A stretch of 64,000 bases of DNA, taken from Casuarina equisetifolia (Eukaryota; Streptophyta; Magnoliopsida; Fagales; Casuarinaceae). How positions within the stretch are numbered: the stretch's first letter is position 1; the number at the start of each line of letters is the position of its first letter. Below, piece after piece: positions 46,266 through 57,915 of this stretch. The DNA lies in NCBI GenBank assembly GCA_028551475.1, contig CM052357.1, forward strand, positions 4,511,931-4,575,930, in the 5' to 3' direction. The notes beneath the pieces were generated by a model, which worked only from the letters and a program-made list of their open reading frames with translations, ran no database searches and was not told the origin of the DNA. A program made the translations under genes and the position numbers.

Positions 46266-47950
46266 TTATGCCGGGTGGGAATTAGAGACTTCATCATCGT
46301 TTCTATCTTCAGCCTTGGACTTAAAATCATCGAGATAGTGCTGATAAACATACGAAACGAAGCCCCAAATAGCCAACACCATGGAGATCACCTTTATTCC
46401 ACCAAGGTTGTCATGGAAAACGAATATAGCTAGAATAGGAACAATCGGCAGACCCAGAACACTTAAGGCATTGGTGAAGAGGGAAGATGCTTCGAGGATC
46501 ATTCCAATACAACCAACAGCGAAAACTTGCCACGATATGGCCGTCCAAGTTAAGGTCATGAGATAGGAGAGCTTCCCCAGTTCAAACTTCTCCATTTCTC
46601 TGTTCAAACCCTTCCACTCGCCGCTGGCAAAAAGTCCCACCAAGATTGCCAAAGTTGCAACTAGTGATTGATAGATTATCATGTCCATAACAACTCTAAA
46701 TGTCTTCCTTTTAATAACCTTCTGAAAGGCCAACTGTGTCAGGGAAAGGGCCAAGCCATATCCAGCAGATGCAGCAATAGTGCATATGAACCCAATGATA
46801 TATTTTCCTCTAGAAACCGGCGATGGGTCTCCAGAATCTTTCTGAATAACAAGGAGGACGGAGGATATGGTAAGAAGGACTAGAGAATTGACTACGAAGG
46901 GAGTGAACTTTTGTGAATTAAGAAAGAAGGAAATAAAAGCATTGAAGGCCAACTGTGATGAGCAAATGAGAGAATAAGTAGATACTGGAAGATACATCAG
47001 TCCAATTGAGTACAAGTAACAGTCTCCAGCTATAAGTAGGCCAAGGAACACATAAATTGATGAAAGTATCAACTTTGAAGGCGATTTTGAATGGACAGTG
47101 TCGAATTTGGGTTCTTTAGTGGCTGAGACTATATAGTAGGGAAGAAGGATTGGGAAGGCTACAAGCTGCACCAGCGTTCCCAGCCATTTGCTCTGTCCTC
47201 CTTTGTCGTAATACAATCTTCCCAGAAGTACTGCCACCGACTGGCCAGAAAGGATAAAAAATGCATAGATGGCCATCCGGAGCCACCGCTCGTAGTTTCT
47301 ACCTTGACCGCTTGTTGATAAGGTTCTGCCATTTGTCGGCTGAGTTGAGTTTTCTTCTTCGGCGACATTAGCTTTTAAAAGCATAACAAAGAATTAGGTT
47401 GATAACCAAAGCTATATCACAAATTGATTAGCACACTCAAGATGGGATGTTCTGATGCTACTTAGTTTGACCCTTGGTATGCCTTGGTGTTCTTGTAAAA
47501 GGTCTTTCCTCAGTGGATAATGCAATAATTTAGCAGTTCACCAATCTAACACAGAACCCGAAAGGACATTAATTTTTTAATACCTTTCTTATATATCCCA
47601 TATGAGCAAGTAAAAACAGGAATAAGTTCCTAAAGTAGAGCTCGGGGATTTTCTATTCTTTTGTACCTCTGATGTTCTACCAACCCCATAAATCCAAGAA
47701 AAAAGCACCATGTGTTGGTCTTTGAGGACACAAGGATTCCCTTTAGAAAAAAGAAAAACCCACAGGGATATTCTATGCTGCATCTATTCTAATTACAAGT
47801 AGGAACCAACCTTCTGTTAAAAAAATTAAAACAAACTGTCTCTCTAGAAGCTCAATACTGAAAAATAGAAAAACTGCTTTCTCCTTTATAATCATATGAA
47901 AAGGATGACTTACTTATCGTCTGTAGCTGCACTTCTTGAGCTTCTCCCAT
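46266..47950 (-). CDS. PUP: Purine permease PUP-3 (AtPUP10-like)
   Basis: Two exons on the minus strand: 47950-47914 (37 nt, MGEAQEVQLQTI plus one base) and 47371-46266, giving 380 aa; the intron is 542 nt, the shortest of the array. It reads most like the AtPUP10 sequence as I recall it: YERWLRMAIYAFFILSGQS, LLGRLYYDKGGQSKW, LVQLVAFPILLPYYIVS, DCYLYSIGLMYLP, STYSLICSSQLAFNA, GLFASGEWKGL, AVGCIGMILEASSLFTN and IWGFVSYVYQHYLDD. The conserved SKW and VQL positions are present, and no residue I know to be important is missing. Expected to be a functional 10-TM carrier; substrate unknown. Confidence 0.95.
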
Positions 47951-48000
47951 GTCAAAAGGTGAAGTAGTTCCGAAGATGAGATGAGAGAGAGAGCCTAAGC

Positions 48001-48007
48001 CTATATG
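48001..48007 (-). promoter_or_regulatory. TATA-like box of PUP-3
   Basis: The minus strand reads CATATAG, about 52 nt upstream of the PUP-3 ATG, matching the spacing in PUP-1 and PUP-2. Confidence 0.5.
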
Positions 48008-48009
48008 GT

Positions 48010-49840
48010 TGTGTTTGTGGGCTCAATGAAACAACCTCTCTCTCAAGACCTGCTCTGACTTAAATGGCCAGTGCATGTGCAAGTGAATGGGAGTAGTTCG
48101 TTTAATAAAGAGGCGGGGACACTTTACTTCGGGTCTTGATCAAGTTTTGAAAGCTTATGTGGTTGTCAATTTCCCATAAGAAAATGTTTCCATTAAGTTG
48201 ATCTTTTAATCAACTCAGGTAGCCCCACTGAAGGAAAAATCTGGCTCTTCGGTTAACGATTGGGAACAATGATTACAATGTTCAAAGGCAACGACCAGAT
48301 GGATAATCCTATTGCAATGTTACTTAACCGATCTGCTCAGAGTGAGAGCATCCAAGAAGAAAACTACAAATATCTCAAGGGATAAGAGAAGCGACTTGTC
48401 TTTATCAGATAAACAAAGGCGCCATTTCCTGTTTGGTGGGCTGCAGACGGTGCCTGGCATTGAAGATCTGCTTCAAAATATGACATGCCTAGTTTTGTCC
48501 AAATTTCATGGATTTAATAATTGCAGTGAAAGATACTTGCATGGACCAGCGATGACCCGCGGACAGAGTTGTCACTGCAGACTAGATATTTTAGAGTTGT
48601 GTACTATGGAGCTTTATCTTTTAGCTAGAAAATGATAGCATGTACTAAAAAGAGGTATATAAAAGACAAACAAAAGCAAAGAACACTAGGATGAGGACCC
48701 TATGGAAAGCACTACAAATAGAACGAGCCAAAGGCCTAACAGTCGAGGTCTTAACGCAAATGCCAAGAAGAGAATCGTAGAAGAAACTAGGAGCTTGAAA
48801 GCGGCAGTCGGAACATATATGGTTCTTGGTTGGACAGCTAAGAGAATGAAATGGTCCCCCAGTAGCAAGAAGGTGAACTTGCTTACAACAAAGAATTTAG
48901 TTGCATTGAAATGAGATGGGCTTGGGTTGTAGATCGGGAGAGTTTTAATGAGAGGATCATGAGTGGCAGGAAGCACATTTTATTTAAAAATGGGCTCAAA
49001 AGTATATATATCATATTTAATATAATTTTTAATAAATTTTTTGTCTCGAATATGAAAAGATATTTCTTCAAAAAATTATCTATAGAAAATAAAATATTAC
49101 ACTTAAAGTTACTTTTAATATCATATTAGAAAACTTTATAATTAAAATTTTTGGAATGGAAACCATTTCAACGTCCTTTTCTTCCAAGGTGGCCCACTCT
49201 CACATCCTTTGGAGAATTGTTTTTGCCAAATGATAACATAAAAAATTCGCTATATGATGAAAATTACGAGACACAAATTGCCTAAATAAAATAACTCAAT
49301 TTTTATTAATCAAACTCCAACATTCTTATATGGTATAATTGAAACTTAAATACAATGCCTTTTTATTTGTATAAAAAAAAAATCTCCAACGTATGCTCAA
49401 AAAATATATTCAAACAGTATATCCCACATGTGTTGAGCCTTGTTTTGATCTTTATCTCTTGAAGGTTCCTTGAAATGGACATCGTCGTGACCATTCTGGA
49501 CAAATTCATTGTGCATACCACAATTGTTGTGATTACAAGGGATCTGTACTCCATACTAGCAAAGAAAATCTCCCTCGTCGAGACCTACTTAAAGTAAGCA
49601 AAAGCTGCTTTATTGACCTTCTTGAAAGCAGTGGATTCGAATCCAAACAGTGTCATTTTCTAGTAAGACCAAATCTAGGGGGACTTGCACGTTGATTCGA
49701 TTATTGAAGACATCCATCCTCGTTCTCAAGTAGAAGATTCCCCGATGTATTACCCCTAAAATCAGGCACAAACATCCAAGTTGGCTTGCCTTCACTTTAC
49801 CAAGTAGAAGACTTGTCATTATTTTCATTTTTCTAGTTCA
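48010..49840. other. PUP-3 upstream flank and intergenic DNA
   Basis: Near 48425-48440, TGTTTGGTGGGCTGCA matches the PUP-1 upstream flank at 27778, so PUP-3 belongs with PUP-1 and PUP-2. Overlapping open frames at 48690-48976 on both strands have no family features. Beyond 49000 the DNA is AT-rich with no gene. Confidence 0.5.
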
Positions 49841-49849
49841 GGTTTCTGT

Positions 49850-50330
49850 TTGTACTCCAATAGGGGAACATATCCAGAATTTCTTTTAGTTAGGGGTCAC
49901 CAAACAGTGTTATGCAGGGTAAGATTTGCCGCAATCTAAGAGATTTGTTTCAAAGATTTGGTGCTTTCACAAAGCATGGAACAAAAAGGTAGTCATGTTT
50001 CATATCCTTGAAACTGGATTCACCTCTTTAATGATATAAAAAAATGATAAAGACTTGGATTTTGTTTCATCTGTCTCATCTACATGTGCTTTCAGGGAGA
50101 CAAAGGGTGCACCTTCGCTTACAGGCCTCTCTTGGAGACCGGAGACGCTGAGAGAAGAATGGCGAGAGACAAATTGTGAATGAAATGTACTCATCAAGAA
50201 ACAATACATACAAGCTGCAGTTGGATTTGGAGTTATCAAGTAAAACGATGCCAAAAAACCCATGAATTATTGGTAGGTTGAGGTCTAATCTAGTACATCA
50301 TTTAGTCATAATGGGTGCAAGAATTGGCAA
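49850..50330. repeat. PUP 3'-flank repeat (partner of 33.2-33.74 kb)
   Basis: Matches the region 3' of PUP-2. It lies directly left of the ghost PUP upstream block, in the order and orientation expected if a PUP body once stood between them. Confidence 0.6.
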
Positions 50331-50479
50331 GTTTTTTTTAGCTATATAAATTTTATTTAAACATCTTCTTTAAAATGAAAAAATGTCATGTTCTTACGGG
50401 TCATAGGAAGTCAATTTAAAAAAAAAAAAAATTCTTACACAAGATTAAGATTCAAGGCACCACTTTCACACATTTTACG

Positions 50480-51110
50480 GTCCAAAATAACTTTTAAGAA
50501 GATATATTATCCATTAGTGAAATCCATAGTTTACAAAACTACATAGAGACCTGTTAAATCGTAGTCAATAATCTTATTTAAAATATAAAATACATCCCCT
50601 CCAAAAGGGAATTGATTGCACCCTTTTATGGAAAACCTAACTCCATAAAGGAAGAAAAAATATGAGCAACAACATCAACAGGAATGTCCAACGCCGATCT
50701 TACTCAAAGGTGGTGTCATATATGCACATGCAAAGATTCTTTTGTCCTGCTACGTATGAAAAGCTGACTCACTTCCCCAACTTTTCACATGATAAACGAG
50801 TCCAGAGCGAGAGAGAAAGAAGAAGAGGAAGCCAAAGCAGAAACAGACAGATGTCCAAAGTACGTCAAGCATGCACATGTCTAACGTACAAGTTCAATAT
50901 ATTTTGTGCTGTTTATTGCGTCGTACGCTTTTACGCACTGTAAACGACGAGCCAGCCGCTCGACATTTCGACGTCTCACCGAGTGAAAAGAGCGGTTAAA
51001 TCCATGGCGTTGGATGCATTTCTTCCATTGAAACGACGAAAATTATATTTCTTAAGACGTATGGATGTCAACCTACAATGACAGTAAGTCAACTTGATCC
51101 ACTTCGATCT
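50480..51110 (-). pseudogene. Ghost PUP unit: intron start and upstream region only
   Basis: Collinear with the start of intron 1, exon 1 region and upstream DNA of PUP-4 (54580-55510) and PUP-5 (60360-61160). Landmarks are TTTATTTAAAATATAAAATAC, AGCAACAACATCAACAG, CAAAGGTGGTGTCA, GCAAAGATT, GTTTATTGCGTC, TGTAAACGACGAGCC and GTAAGTC. At the exon 1 position (about 50760-50790) the MGEA-type codons and donor are gone. No exon 2 follows on the left, where a PUP 3'-flank repeat begins at once. A PUP gene body was therefore deleted, or the upstream segment was copied alone. Confidence 0.7.
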
Positions 51111-51550
51111 AGGCCGGGACAATTTTTTTCCTTTTTACATTAAATTTTAATTCAAACTTGGTATATTTTAATCTAAAACTCCTATTTTATACACACGTCT
51201 GATAATTTGATAACTTGTTAATCTAATATAATTATCACGTTTGTATGAGTGTAAGTATGTTACAAACATGGTTAATTCTGGTGGTCATCCTCGGTGGGAG
51301 AAATGTTGACTCATAAGTGGTACGTTGCACGAATCGGGCAGCAATCTAACAAGTTGGGTGGTGGTTCTCTATGGGCAGCCACCTAAAAATCTTTCTGCAC
51401 CAAAAAGTCTCTCCAACTTACCCTTTTTGCACACCACGTGACCCCTTTTTTGCCCACCTTCATGCCATCTCCTTAGTTGGCCTGATTTGGGAAAAAGAGA
51501 ATGTTTTGTTAGCTAAGACTCCTTCAACTACTCCGGCGCCATGACTAGCT
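51110..51550. other. Intergenic DNA
   Basis: No gene. AT-rich, then a less AT-rich stretch from about 51280 with no recognised content. Confidence 0.4.
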
Positions 51551-52284
51551 CATGCAGGTTGTTAGGTGTTGCCTTGATTACCTCTAGCAATTGCCCATCT
51601 TCTTGTAGATTCAGCTGCAATCTTCCTTTTTCTTTTTATTTCTTGTGAAGGTCTTTTGTGGTTCAGCCATCTCTTTCTTGAGATGGTCGTTCCAGGCCTC
51701 ACAAGAGTCCACATCTCCACCACCATATGATGGATCTCTTCCCAATGTGGGTTAGGATATTGGCTTTGATACCAATTGTTACAAACATAGCTGTTCGTAG
51801 CGATATTTACCATAAACTCTTGTTCTACTAAGAGAACAGAAAAACAAAAACATAAAACAAATTGTTTGAATAACTTCTTTTCTATCATTTTTCATTGAAA
51901 GTTATAACCTTTTAATAGGTTTTACAAAATGTGAAAAGGAATTTAATCAAAACAAAAACAATTAAAGAAAAACATAGAAGGAAAGATGATTGTGGTCCTA
52001 AATACCTATATCTTGCTATTTTTAACTAGTTAGATATTTTTTTACTTGCAAATCAATCATGAAGTTATAGAGTATCTTGACCAATCCTAGCACCCACAAA
52101 TGCTTCCATATAATAATGAGATCACCTTCCATTTGACATATATCCTTCTAAGAGTAAATAGAATCTTCATCAATTTAGCATTTTGAACGCAATATGGATT
52201 TGCATTAAAGTCTTTGGCCACATCTCCTACTACATAAATCACTAATTAAAAGAAAATCCTAATTCAAATTCTAGGCATGTAACA
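51550..52284 (-). mobile_element. Truncated LTR retroelement fossil
   Basis: Read on the minus strand, 52284-51776 begins TGTTACATGCC and ends TTTGTAACA, giving a 509-bp LTR with TG...CA ends. It is followed two bases later by TGGTATCAAAGCC, a typical plant tRNA-Met primer-binding site, and a short stretch of internal leader. The rest of the element is missing and I found no second LTR nearby. It is broken and old, and lies 3' of PUP-4. Confidence 0.65.
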
Positions 52285-52959
52285 AAGTAGCTTACTAGAA
52301 AGTTAGTTCCTTTTTTTTTTTTCCATAGATAATGGGGTGAAAGAATTTGACAAGAAACATTGAGAGCAAAAGTCAATAGCTCTATCACTCAAATATCGGC
52401 TAGTTCTTACATAACTGTTGATTAAAAGCTGATATTTTTTATATACAAAAAATATTTGAGCAAATTTTAGATAGTGCAATATTTTTATTAACATTATTTC
52501 TAACACATCTCTAATAATCAAAACGAATTATGAATTTTGAATTGAAGAATATATCTCCCTGTAAGTCGTTGTTGGCTATGAGTTTCATGTACCGGATGTG
52601 CTTATTCCTAACCTAAGCATGGACATTATGGATGAGTGGTTCGAACTCTCTCCCTATGCGACATGGGCGTCCGCTTCTAAGCCTGGTGACGGCAATTGGG
52701 CATTCCCATAAAGAGGTGAAAAAAGGAAAAAAAAAATGCAATATGTTTGAAACTACTTAGGAATTGTAAATCTTTTCTCTGTATAAAAATAATTTCAAAT
52801 AAACTTTCTTCACACTGTCTTTAATGCAGTCCAACGACTTCCATAGGTAAGCCGATATGCTTTCTTGTACTATTTACTAGTTTCATAAAATTAGATTCTA
52901 ATGATTCTGGTTACTCTTTTGTGTAAAGGTGGCCTCGGCGTCACATTGACCTATCTGCT
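52285..52959. other. Intergenic DNA, 3' flank of PUP-4
   Basis: No gene. The last 60 bases (GATTCTGGTT...TGTGTAAAGGTGGCCTC) match the immediate 3' flanks of PUP-2 and PUP-5 and probably hold the 3' UTR. Confidence 0.5.
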
Positions 52960-54977
52960 TTATGCATTGGGAACTTCATCACTATTTCTATCTTCAGGCT
53001 TGGACTTAAGATCGTCGAGATATTGCTGATAGGCATAAGAAATAAAGCCCCAAATGGCCAACACCATGGCCACCACCTTCATTCCACCGAGATTGTCGTG
53101 GAAGAATATCACAGCCAAAATGGGAACGATGGGCACACCCAGGACACTTACCGAATTGGCGAAGAGGGAAGACGCTTCAGAGACCAATCCTATACAACCA
53201 ACAATGAGGACCTGCCCCAATATGGCGGTCCAAATCAAAGTCATGAGATACGAGACCTTCCCCAGTTCAAACTCCTCCATTTCTCTCTTCAAACCTTTCC
53301 ACTCTCCGCTTGCAAAAAGTCCCACCATTATAGATAGAGTCGCAAGCATTGATGGATAGATTATCATGGCCATCACCTCCGCTCGTGTCTTCCTTTTTAA
53401 AACCTTCCTAAAGGTAAGTTGTATTAGACAGTACACCAAGGCAGTTCCAGCAGATGCACTAGCAGTACATATGAACCCAATGATATACTTTCCTCTAGAG
53501 ATAAACGAGGGACCAGCGGAGTCTGGTTGAGTAACAAGGAGGATGGAGGATATGGTGAGAAGTACTAGAGAATTGACAATGAACGGGGTGAACTTTTGTG
53601 AATTGAGAAAGAAGGAAAAGAAAGCATCGAAGGCCAACTGGGATGAACAAATGAGGGAATAAGTAGATGCCGGAAGGTACATCAATCCAATTGAGTACAG
53701 GAAAGAGTCTCCAGCTCCAAGTATGCCAATGGACAAATAAATTAATGAAAGTGTCAACTGTGAAGGTGATCTTGATCGGGCACTGTCCATGGTGGGTTTT
53801 CTAGGTGCTGAGAATACAAGGCAAGGAAGCAGGAGAGGGCTGGCTACAAGTTGCACAAGGGCTGCCAGCCATTTGCTCTTTCCGCCTTTGTCGAAATACA
53901 ATCTTCCCAGAAGGGATGTTGCTGACTGGCCCGCGAGGAGAAGGAATCCATACATTGCCATTCGAAGCCACCGCATATAAATTGTAGGTGGAGAGCTAGT
54001 TGATGGGCTGGTGCCATTTACAGGCTCAGTTGAGTTAGCTTCTTTAGCTTGAAACACAAAACGAAAGCATTAGTCGAGAGCCAAAAGGCATTTTGTTAGA
54101 AATTGTTAAAACAATCGTATCAAACTTAAAATCTTAAGATACTAAGTAAATAAACCCATCTTTACTCTTTCAAATTTAGAAATTACTATAAATCGATTTG
54201 CTTGATTTATAGTAGCTATTTTGAATTTGTAGAGTCAAGCATCTTAAGATGTTTGAACTCTTTAAACTCCATGAACTCTATTAACTCTTCTTTCTAAATA
54301 ATGGTTAGACGGCAGAGGTTTTGTATGCAAAAAAGTCTGAAACCCAAGATCCCATGAGGCTTCTCCAGTTAGTAAATACAACAGCCTCATAAATCAACTC
54401 TATATATTCATGTATAATGCATATCCTAATATGTTTTATTTTAGGTATTTCTTTTTGACAATGGTGTATATTATTTTACATTACATAAATTTAATTTGAA
54501 CAATTTAGAGTGAAAAATATGGCATATCCTTATAAATTATTAGAAGTCAATATTAGGAGAAAAAAGGTGAAGCTTATAACATAATATTAAAATTCACATT
54601 CAAAAAGACAACATCATGCATAAAACTTAGAATCCAAAATAATTGGTAAGGAGATATATTACTCAACAATAAAGCTCATATTTTATCTTGATTACAAAAA
54701 ACTATATTAAGAATGATGTGATTGTCTCGAATTATTAAAATCTTAACTAAGAATTTTATTTAAAATATAAAATACGTCCCCCTTCGAGATGGAATTGATT
54801 TTCTTGCACTTTTTATGGAAAGCTAACTTCATAAAAGATCATCAACAACATCAACAGGAATATCCAACTCCGATCGAACTCAAAGGTGGTGTCACATATG
54901 TACATGCAAAGATTCTTCTCTCCTGCTAAAGCTGACTTACTCATAATGTCGAGCTGCACTTCCGCAGCTTCCCCCAT
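52960..54977 (-). CDS. PUP: Purine permease PUP-4 (AtPUP10-like)
   Basis: Two exons on the minus strand: 54977-54941 (37 nt, MGEAAEVQLDIM plus one base) and 54047-52960, giving 374 aa; the intron is 893 nt. Motifs include YMRWLRMAMYGFLLLAGQS, LLGRLYFDKGGKSKW, ALVQLVASPLLLP, STYSLICSSQLAFDAFF, FTPFIVNSLVLLTISS, GLFASGEWKGL, SEASSLFANSVSVLGVP and IWGFISYAYQQYLDD. YLPVST is YLPAST and the usual N of QLAFN is D, small departures from its neighbours. The frame is complete. The upstream region carries a long GA/GAA microsatellite where PUP-1 to PUP-3 have a TATA word. Closest in sequence and flanks to PUP-5. Confidence 0.93.
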
Positions 54978-55000
54978 GAAGAAAGTGAAGAGCTTCCAAA

Positions 55001-55009
55001 GCGCGCGCG

Positions 55010-55060
<51 letters not shown>

Positions 55061-55112
55061 CGAGAGCCAAGAGAGAAAGAGAGAAGAAGAAGAAGAAGAA
55101 GAAGAAGAAGAG
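55001..55112. repeat. GC/GA/GAA microsatellite in the PUP-4 promoter
   Basis: A short GC run (55001-55008) is followed by GA dinucleotides (about 55013-55058) and GAA trinucleotides (about 55083-55112), lying 25-135 nt upstream of the PUP-4 ATG. On the transcribed strand it is a CT/CTT tract. PUP-5 has only a short GA remnant at the same place. Confidence 0.92.
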
Positions 55113-55299
55113 TTTCGAAGATTCTTCTCTCCTTCTCCAATGAACGTCAAGCATGCACATGTCCAACATGCAAGTTCATTAGACCACGACATAAGTTTTT
55201 CTTGTCATTGTCGTTAGAGTTTTACCTTCTTTTCAGAGGACCGACACATCAATCAATCAGCGGATCCGAAGATTGTAATTATTTACGTAGAAAATCTCG

Positions 55300-55510
55300 T
55301 ATATCTTGTGTTGTTTATTGCGTCTCACCCTTTTCCGCACTGTAAACGACGGGCCGGCCACTGGACTTTTCGACGTTCTGAGACTGAAAAGAGCAGGTGG
55401 ACATGTGGTTAAATCATGCCGCTGGTCTCTTTCATTGATCGGAACGGCGAAAATTACAATTCTAAAAAGGCATGGATGTCGATCTACAGTGACCGTAAGT
55501 CAACCTGATC
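55300..55510. promoter_or_regulatory. Conserved CG-rich upstream block of PUP-4
   Basis: Present three times: here, at about 50910-51100 (ghost unit) and 60965-61155 (PUP-5). The core is TGTAAACGACG(A/G)GCC(G/A)GCC(G/A)CT, then CGACGTT, an AAATC(C/T)ATG-like word, AACGGC(G/A)AAAATYA-like and TGACCGTAAGTC. Copies differ by insertions and deletions that are not multiples of three, so it is not a coding exon. It sits about 330-520 nt upstream of the start and may be a shared regulatory module. Confidence 0.5.
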
Positions 55511-55514
55511 TAGG

Positions 55515-57250
55515 CCGGTGTACCCATATCTGGTTGTACGAGCTTGGGTGCATGCAAAAAAATAAATAATAAAAAGTAAAATTGTCACTTTTATATTATA
55601 AAAAGATGTTGAAGTAATTTGCATTTGGAGAGGTTTTCTTAAGTTAAGACTGATTCTCACATCTATTCTTTTCAAACCTTCCTATTCTATAAAGAAACAT
55701 ATAGGGCATTATGCCAAGTTAGTCTCAAAGATGGATGACATAACCTAATATAGTAAGGTGAAATTAACAAACACAATTTCATTGAATGACTCATTTATAA
55801 GAACATACTTCCTATAATAGAAGTGTTATCTTAGTGGCTTCTCTTAATTGACCTATATTCTAATCTTTGTGCATTTCAACTTCAAAATAGGTCATTTTCT
55901 TTTTCAATGTGTTTGGATTGAACAAATTTGGCAAAGTATCCTTACTCAACAAGGCCTTATAAAATCATCAAGAGTTGAAATTTGAATTGCAATGGGTGAT
56001 TAAAGCAATTAAATGAAAGGATTTAATTGTAAAGTTTCTTAAACTTTCTTGCTTCACATGTACCTATCTTATATGGTCTAAATGAAATTAAAAATATTTT
56101 TAAAATAAAGCTATTGAAATACCAATCCTATTGGCTAGAATTAAAAGAATAATATGTGGAAGAGTATCTCTATTTATGAATATTAAAGTATTTTTTTAGG
56201 CAAATATTTTCTTATATCATAGTTGGAGGATTCTAAACTTAAATTTCTTTTAGCTAAGCTATAATATACCCCTAAAACTTTGTACTTTCTTATTGTTAGA
56301 TGAATAAACTTACATATTTATAAAAACAAAAATAAAAAAATGTTAAAATAATTAGTTAAAAAACTAAATATATTGATATTGATTAGTTTTTATTTATAAT
56401 AAAAATACATATTATCTATCTATAGAAAGCAAATTTAAGAAATTGGATATTTTTAAAATAAATATTAGCTATTGGGTTCTAGAATAAAATTAGGAGAAAA
56501 AGGTAGATGTCTATTATACTTTTAAGTGAGGTGCTACATTGTAATTCTTTATTTTATGGGTTGACAAAATGTTGAATTGGCAAGGTAGGAAAGTTATGGC
56601 ATTTAATGCATCCTCTTTTAGATCTTGTTTTTAAAATGAAGCTAAAAGGAATGGAAGAATGCTTTGTACAAAACTTCCTGCAATCATTTTCATTTTCAAT
56701 CAAACAACTAGATAAATAAAAGAAAATCATATTACTGCCCCTATGCCTACAAAATTTGTTTTATGGTTAGGCAACTAGATAAATGTTGTTGTCTTTGTTG
56801 CAACAAGTCAATACATTTGGCTTAAAAGGGTGCTGATGGAGATTGCTAATTTGTTATCACAAAGGATTGTGGTTTTCTTTGTGATATCATCATTGTTGAT
56901 TTGCTGATTTACTATCACTATCCAAAACCAATCATATTGTCATCAAGATTCATTACATCCAAGAAGTTGTTGAAGAAAGGGAGATTAAGCTTCTACACCA
57001 CAAGAGTGAATTCCATCCACAAGTATGCCCAAAGATCAACATGAGAATATTAGAAAGCTAATTAGGTTAACTATGAACGCCATTAGGGTTAATGGGATCA
57101 CTTGGCTTAGGCTTACATGTTAGATTTAAAGAAGTTAACTTTTGGGACTTTTTTAACAAAGTATGGCTTAATAGAACTTTTTGAAGCCTAAGTACAAGGA
57201 TCTTGGGAAATGTTTCTATTAAAGAAAATGACACCTTCTTAACAACTTAG
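55515..57250. repeat. Upstream half of the PUP-4 tandem segment
   Basis: No gene. Collinear with about 61170-62510. A landmark pair is GGTTGACAAAATGTTGAATT (56559 and 61788), and AATGCATCCTCTTTTAGATC follows in both. AT-rich throughout. Confidence 0.65.
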
Positions 57251-57254
57251 TTTC

Positions 57255-57915
57255 TCTATTGCACATAAACATTAGCTTCTAGTGATGATAGAGTTAGAGC
57301 TTATTTTCATAACTCCTTCCACATTGAGAAGGCAAGTAAGATGATTTAACTATATAAAAAGGGTTTGATTGCTCCTCTCATTGGGTTGGCATTTTGGGAT
57401 AAAACTCAAATTCATGAAAAATGATATCTAAGCTAAACTATGACTTGACTTGGTGGCTTGCTATTGCTATCCTTAGTATAAGGTAGGCAATGGGCCCCAC
57501 CTACATCAAGGGGGTGTGTATTTTGTTAGGTGAGAATGTCATAGACTTCTCTTGCATCAAGAAGGCAAGCAAGACAATCTAGCCATATAGGTAGGGTGGA
57601 TAATTCTCTCAATTAAGGTTGGCATTTTGAGATAAAATTTGAACCCATGACAAGTGCTATTAGAGACAAATCATGACTTTACCCAATAGTAGTTATGATT
57701 GTTATCCATTATTGTGAGGTAAGCAACAAATGAACCCCCGATGTAGGGCCCTACCTACATTAAAGTTTACATAGATTTAAGTGAAGAAGATGTCACAAGT
57801 TTCTCCTATATCAAGAAGGCAAGCAAAAAAATTTGGTCATATAAAGAAGTCTTGCCACTCTTCTCATTAAGTTAACCTTTTAGCATGAAACCCAAGTCCA
57901 TAACATTAAACTCCA
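57255..57915 (+). mobile_element. TRIM array with three LTR copies (array A)
   Basis: Three related repeats of about 130 bp contain AAGGCAAGCAAGA-like, CCATATA and CCATGACA words. The middle one (57524-57652, 129 bp) starts TGTTAGGTGAG and ends CCCATGACA. A primer-binding-like TG(G/A)TATC(A/T)AAGCYAAA word follows the first repeat, and an AAGGGGG polypurine tract precedes the second. Noncoding; a miniature LTR element with tandem LTR-internal-LTR-internal-LTR order. Repeats are well diverged. Confidence 0.6.

Noticed and set aside
48686-48976. Overlapping open frames on both strands near 48.7-48.98 kb
   Set aside because: They overlap the PUP-3 upstream flank, lack family features and have no splice context.
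51255-51280. TGTTACAAACAT as the edge of a partner LTR for the 51.78-52.28 kb fossil
   Set aside because: Only about 12 bases match; the sequence beyond is unrelated to the LTR.
54813-55192. Open frames rich in Leu-Ser or Arg-Glu
   Set aside because: Translations of the GA/GAA microsatellite upstream of PUP-4.
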